This document shows positions 57,381 through 64,000 of a stretch of 64,000 bases of DNA, in pieces. Below the pieces are notes generated by a model that was not told the DNA's origin, did not search any database, and was given only the letters and a program-made list of their open reading frames with translations. The translations under genes and the position numbers were made by a program. Numbering within the stretch: position 1 is the stretch's first letter; every line of letters starts with the position of its first letter. The stretch spans positions 124,001-188,000 of the forward strand of contig JAQYUZ010000001.1 in assembly GCA_033819885.1 (NCBI GenBank). Reading direction: 5' to 3'. This DNA comes from Microbotryomycetes sp. JL201. Lineage: Eukaryota > Basidiomycota > Microbotryomycetes.

Positions 57381-60300
57381 ATGTCCGCATTGGAGAATGA
57401 CGCGCTGCTCGTCGTGACAGGACACGCACTGTTGTTGTCGCAGCTGTTTCCTGCTGTGGCGCTTCCCATCGTCGGCGCATTTGCCAACGGATCGAGAAAA
57501 CGCCTTGTTCTGTTGGCCACAGCATGCGCACTCCTTGGGATGTCCAGCTCCTTTGCACTCGCGAGCATGACGCGTCAGGCAGGCTCTCGCCTCTACACGT
57601 CGAGCTCCGTAGTAGCCGCCATCGCCATTGTTCTCGGTGAGCGCACATCTGAGAAGAAAAGACTGCTTGCGCCGCTGACGGCCAACATTGTGCTGAACGC
57701 TATCTCAGCCGACGTGTACGTGTCTGTACGCGTGTTCACGCCATCGGCCACCAGTCACATCCGAAGGTCCTGGCTTTTGCTCCCCGGCATGCTTCTCATG
57801 TCGATGTGTGAGTAGTAGATCGCGCTTATCTGTCAATCTTGTCTCATGAGACATGGCGCAGCGTTTGCTACCCACATCGCCCTCGTCACGTTCGATAGCC
57901 ATCAAATGCAACTTGCTATACTTCGCATAGTCGCCCACGTCATGCTCGACATGCTCGTGATTGGAACGCTGCTCATATACCTCCAGAAAGGCAACCTACG
58001 GGCTGGACCCCATAACAGAGAGGTAAGGGGATGGACGCACGGCGTGGTGGCAATGGAATTGACTTCTGCTGTCAGACTCCATCAAAGCTGCAATTCCGCG
58101 AATATGCCGGTACATTGGCACCCAACAGAGCCATAGCAAAATATATGTTCCTCGCGACTTGTTTTTCGTCCTGTGCTGGCTTTCTGTTGGCGGCAAAATA
58201 CGTCGGCGCGACATCGACGCGGTCAGCCCTCGGTCTAGCGACATCTCCGTCTGCGACTCTTGCCACCAACGTACTTGTACTCTGTCGATTCAATTGCTTG
58301 GTGGTCGAGCTCATGGCGTCCTTGCGTGCACACCTGCCCCCTTCGTTGCCACTGCCCAATGCAGCACCACTGCAGCCCGAAACCTCAATCCTGCTACACC
58401 AGGAAGGCCTCCGAACGACATTTGATTACTTTCGGGCTGCGACTCCATCCGATGCGATCGTGGTCACGCATGACGATGCGCATCAAGGCGATTCACGTCT
58501 TGATACCGCCGCCTCGACATATTCTCCACTGAGCTCGCCGCAACCCCATTCATACCACACTCCACCAACGAAGCCAGAACGATCGTTGCTGCGTTCACCT
58601 CCATCATCATCAAGTCTGCACTCGTCTGCGTTCTGGACAGAGCAAAGCCCTCCGACGTCCCGCGCGCGGACACCTTCAATGCTCGACGTGTTGCAGGCCA
58701 GCCCGTCATCACAACAGAGTTTAGCCTCAACAACAAAAAGACTTTCAGCTCTGTCCGTACTGCAAACGCTTGTCACGTCGCCAAAGAGTCGCGCTGTAAG
58801 CGTGGCGGCGAACTCTCCAAAGGAACCCATGACCACGGACGATCCTTTTGCCAGAAACCCAAATCGTGAAGCTGTCGAGACTTGGAGAAAACGTAGCGCG
58901 AGCGCAATGAGCGTTGCAGCTTCACCCGAGATCCATGGTGCAAGTCGCGAGCCGACGATTTTCGAAGCCGACACCTTGTCCCTATCGCACGAGCCCGACT
59001 TGACAGGATCGAGCAAGGAAGGTCACGATTCGGCAGGAGTCTTTGCAGAAGGTCTCGGCCTCACTTGGTCCCCCGAAGCAGACGTGGATAGCTCGGCAGA
59101 AATGATGACTGCTCGAGCCGTTTCTCTCGCCATGCAGGACTCGACCGTTGACAGCTTTCAGACTGCTTCGAGCTCTGCTCCATTTTCTACATCTCCAACG
59201 CCTCCAATAGCTGCATCGCCTTCGGCATCGACCATCACCCGTCAGCTTAAGCGGTCGCCGTCATCCTTGTGGATGCGCCGGCCGGACGAGGGCAGCGGCG
59301 AGCGCAGGTTGTCTTCTCCTCGTCAAAGACTCATCGCCAGCTTGCGCGGCTTCGGAAAAGGCCGAGAGGTCCTTGACGTGCTCGAGCATGCCAGCCATTC
59401 AGACTTGAGCTTTGCCTGTGTCGGGGATTCGCCAAGGCCAAGCTTTGCTCAAACGCAAGCAGGCGTGCCGAGGCGAAGCATGTCTGCCGGCGCCATCGCA
59501 GCCATACCTGACCTCGACGCCTTCCCTCCCGCCCCATTCATGCGCCAACCGAAACCCGAGTCGCCGACAACCCCTTCGACTTTGCGTGGATCATTGCGTC
59601 AGACGCTCTCGAGCAAAAAGAGTTGGTGGAAGCTTGGTTCTAGCATGAGGCCAAACAGTCGTGTCGGAACGCCGTATCGTCCTCGGTCGATGTCTGCACC
59701 AGCCTTGTACTCTGGCTCGAGTGAAGGCAGCGTAGGATCTTCGTACGATTTCGTGTCTGCCACGTCGCTCGGGGTCACGGACGCGCCAAGCCGTACCAGT
59801 GAAGAGATTTTCCGTTTACCAACTCCTCGGCGCCTGTCGCCACTTCCTGCTGATCTGTTCCAGCGTGACAGTCTCGAGCGAGTTTCGGAGTCCTCTTGCG
59901 CTCCAACAGAGTCATCCATGGCCGAAGCAAGTCCATTCCGACGCCGTCAGAAAGGATCTCTCACGTCTCTCGAGCAGCTGACTGTCGTAGCCGATGCCAT
60001 GCACCGCTTTTCGGAAGACGACAGCCTACCAGCAGAGATGAACAAGGAAACGTCGGCGGCGGCGGTTGAGCGCCGACTGCATCAATCTCGTAGCTTGTCC
60101 GCCCTCGTCACGTCTCCACGGTCTCTTTTCATTGAGGGATTTGGATCTCCGAGAAGCTCGTCCGCTCATATGGTACCGCTCAGTCCACGCTTGTATGCTC
60201 GAAACATGGGTTGGACAGACACGACATGCTCGACAATCGAGTCTCTTCACCTTGACATGCCTATCAAAGGCGCTCAGCACGCTCAGAGTCCGACATTGTC

Positions 60301-60493
60301 GGCTTCGGAAGCTAGCTCTTCGCCAGCGCTCATGTTCAGTCCAATGTCGGCTTTGTTCAACTCGCCATCGTCTTTGCATCCGCCAATGACGCCACCAACC
60401 CCGATGAGCTCCTTTCTAGAATTTGGGATGCTGCCAGAACAGCGGGAAAAGGAGGATGACAGCAGTGCTCTGAGTGCAACTGTCAAGGGCTGA
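57381..60493 (+). CDS. Orphan multi-pass membrane protein with long Ser-rich cytoplasmic-type tail
   Basis: I do not recognise a family. Start MSALENDALLVVTG is the first ATG of the frame and has good context. Seven or eight hydrophobic segments follow (around LLLSQLFPAVALPIVGAF, LVLLATACALLGMSSSFALA, VVAAIAIVLG, TANIVLNAISADVYVSV, LLLPGMLLMSMS, LRIVAHVMLDMLVIGTLLIY, YMFLATCFSSCAGFLLAA and TNVLVLCRFNCLVVELMASL). A tail of about 700 residues is rich in Ser, Pro and Thr, with many SP/TP and RxxS-like sites. Two introns near 57808-57870 and 58022-58078. The topology is compatible with a receptor-like or sensor protein, but no signature supports that. Confidence 0.7.
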
Positions 60494-60961
60494 AAGACAC
60501 AAAAAGACTGCTCTAGTCAGTCGATGCTGGATCAAGCAGGACTTGCAGCAGCACACTTTCGTGATTTTGTTTGTAACCTTGTAACGCAGCCATCATTGAG
60601 AAAAATAACACTGGTCGCTGCAGCAACTCCTGAAAGCACTCGAGACGCTGCGATCTCGCACGCGCTCAGCGTCCCTGCCAGCATCCTTGGGGCAATCTTG
60701 CACTGTGAGACATGTAACACTATTGTGGTGGCTGCCGTTGCGTGTTGGGATCGGTCGTGCGCCGCGGCAGGACGACAACAGCGGCGACATCTCAAAGTCA
60801 CGTGAGACACGAAAAGTATTTTTATTTTCTGCCGCATCTGTGGCCACGCCTGGACTCGGTACTCAAATTATGTGGCCCTGATGAGCATTCATGTGAATTG
60901 CCGAAATGTATGCGTCGCGGGAGCCGGGGTCCAGACCTTGTTGAGTTACGGTCGTGCCAAG
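60494..60961. promoter_or_regulatory. Intergenic: upstream of the coiled-coil gene
   Basis: 468 bp between two same-strand genes. AT-rich around 60815-60835 (GTATTTTTATTTTCTG). Short open frames only; nothing recognisable. Confidence 0.4.
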
Positions 60962-63495
60962 ATGCCGGCAGACGACGGCCCTGATGATCAAGGTCATGAC
61001 GAGCTGAGCATGTACTCGAGGTCAGTGTACATGCTGCATTCGAGCCTAGCGCCGCTGCGCACGGTTTGGTCACCCGAGCCTGTGCAGTCTTCGATGATGT
61101 CTGCTGACAGTTTCGACATGCGGCAGGGAGCAGCTCCTTGAACTTCTCGGTTTGAGCAAGCAAGCTCTAGATGACTTGCAAGCGCACGTGGACGAGCTCG
61201 AGCGAGAGCGCGATGGCTTGACGACCTCTTCGACGGCTCTGCAAGATGACCTCGAAGCAGCAAAGCAAAGGGTAGACGAGCTACTCAATGATCAGGCTAG
61301 GATGTGAGCTCGTCCTGGTCAAATAGCACGGGGAGCTCGGCTGACACAGTCGAACCGCCTCGCTTCACTTGGGCTGGTTTGCAGGGAGGAGGAGCTAGCA
61401 GGCAGAATGGAAGTATTAGACAAACTGAGAACACAAGTCAAAGAGCTTGAACGAGACCGCAGAGACACGACGAAGCGTTACAGAGAGCAGGCAAGGGCCG
61501 GTTGCCACATCCGGTGCTAGACTAGAGCTGACTACCAAGGACAGGCCGACTCTTTCGAATCCGAGAGACAATCCTGGTATGATCAAGAACAGCACTACAA
61601 GCTCAGGATTACAAACCTGACCCAGACGGCGAACGGCAAACGGAATCGCGGAAGACGAGAAGCGACGAACGTTAGCGCCTTGGAAGAGAGTGCAACAGAA
61701 ACCGACCCAGCTTCGCCACAGGCTGCAATTTCTCCCTTGTCGGAAAACGCGCCACCGAGTCCGCCAAGTTCGCCTTCGCAGCCGCTCGACGAACGTTCCG
61801 CTCCTAACTCTCCTGCGCCAGGTGACTCGGATGATGGGAATACAAGCACAGATGTGCACAGACTGGAAGAGCAGCTAGAATCCTTATCGACAGCTCACGA
61901 GAGCTTGACTTCGACATTCAGGGCTCTGCAAACCGAACTTGGTGACCTCAAACGGATGTACGAGCAAGTGCAGGACGAGAATCAGTCTTATGAGATGCTG
62001 TTGGGCGAGAGGACGCTGAACGGTGAAGTGCAAACTACAGACTTGTTCAGAAGGAGCTTCCAGTGGGGAGACGCCAGTCCAGCACTTGGGTTTTCAGGTG
62101 GACTCGAAGCTGTTGGCGAGGATGATGAATACATGATCGATGATGAGTCGGACGAGGACGGTCGAATGGCAAACCTTGAAGGAGGAGACCCAGGCAGTCC
62201 ATCTCGGTCGGCCGCTAAGAGTAAATCTCGGAGGCAGTCAAAAATGGCAAGGCAGGTGGGCACCGGAGGCATGGACTTGGCGTCAGAATTGGAGGCTGCT
62301 CAAGATGAGGATGCAGAGGCTGAGCAGGAACGTTTGAGACGGGAGAAGGCAGAGCGGAGACGAGCGTCGCAGGTGCGACGAGGTTCGAAAGCGGTCGCCC
62401 AGATCGACGAGACAAGCGTGTCAGGTGAGCAGACTGCGCCTGTTGATGAGACAATGCAAAACTGATCATCTGACGCAACTAGAGTTGCAAAATGAGGTTC
62501 GATTACTGCGCGAAGCCAACAAGGCTCTCACGCTCTACGTGTCCAAGATTGTCGATCGCGTCTGTAGCCAAGAAGGGTTTGAGAAAGTTTTGGCGGTCGA
62601 CTACCGACAGACGCCTGTCGCCCCCGAGCAGCCCCCTCCAGTACCAAAGGATGACGTACCTCCGGCTGACGCCACAAAGGAGCCTGCTCAAACATTAGTC
62701 GACGACGGAATCGGGCAGATCAAATTCCGACCCAATTCTCTTTGGAAATCGTCGGCTGCTGCAACGTCATCAGTCTCGTCGACTCCGAGCAAGGAACAGG
62801 CGCCAGCTTCGCCGTCCACGCCCGCCGCTGGCTCGGCCACCCGCAAGGCCTGGAGCTCTTTACTTGGTCTCGCACGAGGAAGCTCATCCAGTGCTCTGCC
62901 GAGTCCAGGTACGCCAAATACGTCTCGAATTTCTGCAAACGAGACGGCGTCATCTTCTGCTCGCAAACTTGACACGCATGACGAAGACGAAGACGACCTT
63001 CGTGAAAGGGAGAGGCTGCGAGCCGAGATGGCAATGCACGGGATCCAGGATGAGGAGTCAGGCAATCAGTGGGGAGCGCGTACGCCTCTTATGTCGAGTC
63101 CTGCGATCGCCTCAACCCGTGCAACGGACCGAGAGCTGCTGAACACACCACCTCCGCCACCAAAAGATTTGACGCCCGAGGAGAGGATTCAAGCGGAAGC
63201 CGTGCTCCAAAGTCGGGCTGACGAGGAAGCGCAAGCCAAGTCTGATTTGAAACAGGGCAAGGCCAGCGGGTTTACGGAACCTGTCAAACGTCCGAGTATC
63301 AGATCAAGGGCAAGCAGCTCTAGCGCGAGTGGTATCGTCGGGCTGGGGATTGTCGATCCAGAACCTGAACAGGGTCAGACGGTCGAGGTCAAGTCCCCGA
63401 AGACGGAATCTGTCAACGGAGGTGCGACGCCCGGAGACACTTGGAGCAAGACTTTCAAGCGGTTGTCGATGGGCTGGCAGTCGCCTACACCTTGA
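60962..63495 (+). CDS. Coiled-coil fungal protein (M-protein-repeat-like)
   Basis: MPADDGPDDQGHDELSMYSR is spliced to EQLLELLGLSKQALDDLQAH and a long heptad-rich coiled coil. An acidic, Ser/Pro-rich middle follows, then a second coiled coil with LQNEVRLLREANKALTLYVS, KIVDRVCSQEGFEKVLAVD, a stretch I have the impression is conserved in filamentous fungal coiled-coil proteins. The C-terminal third is disordered (SSSSALPSPGTPNTSR) and ends KTFKRLSMGWQSPTP. About five introns; splicing restores the heptads at 61305-61384 and 62422-62482. Probably cytoplasmic scaffold; function unknown. Confidence 0.8.
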
Positions 63496-63705
63496 GCGCT
63501 GATTGTATTTGCTGCTTGTCTTGTTCTATTTCCGCATTTTCTTCTTTTGTTTTCGCATTGTTTCTGCCTCTCTTTCCATCTGTATCAAATCCACAGCAGT
63601 CCTTGACGCGATTTGTTGCATACACTCTCTCGTTCGTTCTCAGAATAAGTTGATTAAAAGCTCGTTGACAACACCAATTTGCACACATAGGCTTCGCACA
63701 CACGC

Positions 63706-64000
63706 TCAAGTGACCAACCTGTCCCCAAGGTGGTCCCATTCCCAAGTGCCAAGCTCAACGCCCCCCTTTCTCCTCAGCACGCACCTGAACCCAGTCTTTG
63801 GTGGCGTCTGCTGGGTTTCGATCAAGCGTTTCTGCTCGCTCATCTGCGAAGACCAGGCTTGTCTCAACGTCGTTTTGTCTTGTTCTGGGGGGACGTTGGG
63901 CGGTGGAGGAGGATGACATGTAATGTGATAGCTGAAATCAAACGTAGGTTGGTCGGCCGAACCGGGCGAGGGTCCCGGAGGGGCCAACGGGTCGTCGTCA
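63706..64000 (-). CDS. 3' end of an unrecognised gene, continues beyond the window
   Basis: An open reverse-strand frame runs in from the right edge: DDDPLAPPGPSPGSADQPTF, then FDFSYHITCHPPPPPNV, SSQMSEQKRLIETQQTPP and GVELGTWEWDHLGDRLVT, stop at 63706-63708. The composition (Pro-rich then compact, with two Trp) is protein-like. Not identified. Tail to tail with the coiled-coil gene, 210 bp apart. Confidence 0.45.
   Translation of the reverse strand, partial: DDDPLAPPGPSPGSADQPTFDFSYHITCHPPPPPNVPPEQDKTTLRQAWSSQMSEQKRLIETQQTPPKTGFRCVLRRKGGVELGTWEWDHLGDRLVT

Overview
This window looks like a gene-dense fungal nuclear chromosome, most likely from a basidiomycete. The evidence is the many short introns (mostly about 50-110 nt, GT...CTGAC...AG), close gene spacing, and a typical fungal gene set: an AAT-family amino-acid permease, SLA2, a HapX-type iron regulator, a copper-fist regulator, a Zn2Cys6 factor and MED10. 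The very high intron density, tiny coding exons and about 54% GC would fit Pucciniomycotina, but the lineage is a guess. No rRNA, tRNA, CRISPR array or recognisable transposon was seen.

Layout. 1-8.4 kb (+): 3' part of amino-acid permease A, endocytic adaptor SLA2, mitochondrial lipoyl synthase. 8.5-14 kb: twin-CX9C cytochrome-oxidase factor CMC1 (-), a single-exon mitochondrial PPR protein (+), a HapX-like iron regulator (-). 14.3-22.9 kb: glutathione-dependent formaldehyde dehydrogenase (-), eIF3e (-), ACOT9-type thioesterase (+), actin (-). 23.5-30.2 kb: ARS2/SERRATE (+), Mediator MED10 (-), prolyl oligopeptidase (+). 30.8-38.4 kb: copper-fist regulator (+), SURF1 (-), and a complete second permease B (+), paralogous to A.

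38.4-41.7 kb is the odd region. Two diverged, broken copies of an unrecognised C2H2 zinc-finger gene face each other tail to tail. A nearly perfect 161-bp palindrome lies at the join, and an in-frame 90-bp tandem repeat in the right copy runs into a 100-N assembly gap.

41.8-64 kb: METTL4-like MT-A70 methyltransferase (-) head to head with a GatC-like amidotransferase subunit (+), Zn2Cys6 factor (-), FAM32A homologue (+), isopenicillin-N-synthase-like 2OG oxygenase (-), branched-chain aminotransferase (+), AIM6-like phosphodiesterase (+), ORC4 (-) with MluI-box motifs upstream, an orphan multi-pass membrane protein (+), a coiled-coil fungal protein (+), and the 3' end of an unknown gene (-).

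These are mostly independent housekeeping genes, not a pathway cluster. A loose theme is respiration and metal handling (LIP5, CMC1, SURF1, the copper-fist factor, the HapX-like factor), but nothing shows that the grouping is functional. The strongest unusual features are at the gene-structure level: a 3-nt micro-exon in actin, a 12-nt micro-exon and an 18-nt first coding exon in the formaldehyde dehydrogenase gene, a start codon split by an intron in SLA2, likely GC-AG introns, and paralogous permeases with different introns.
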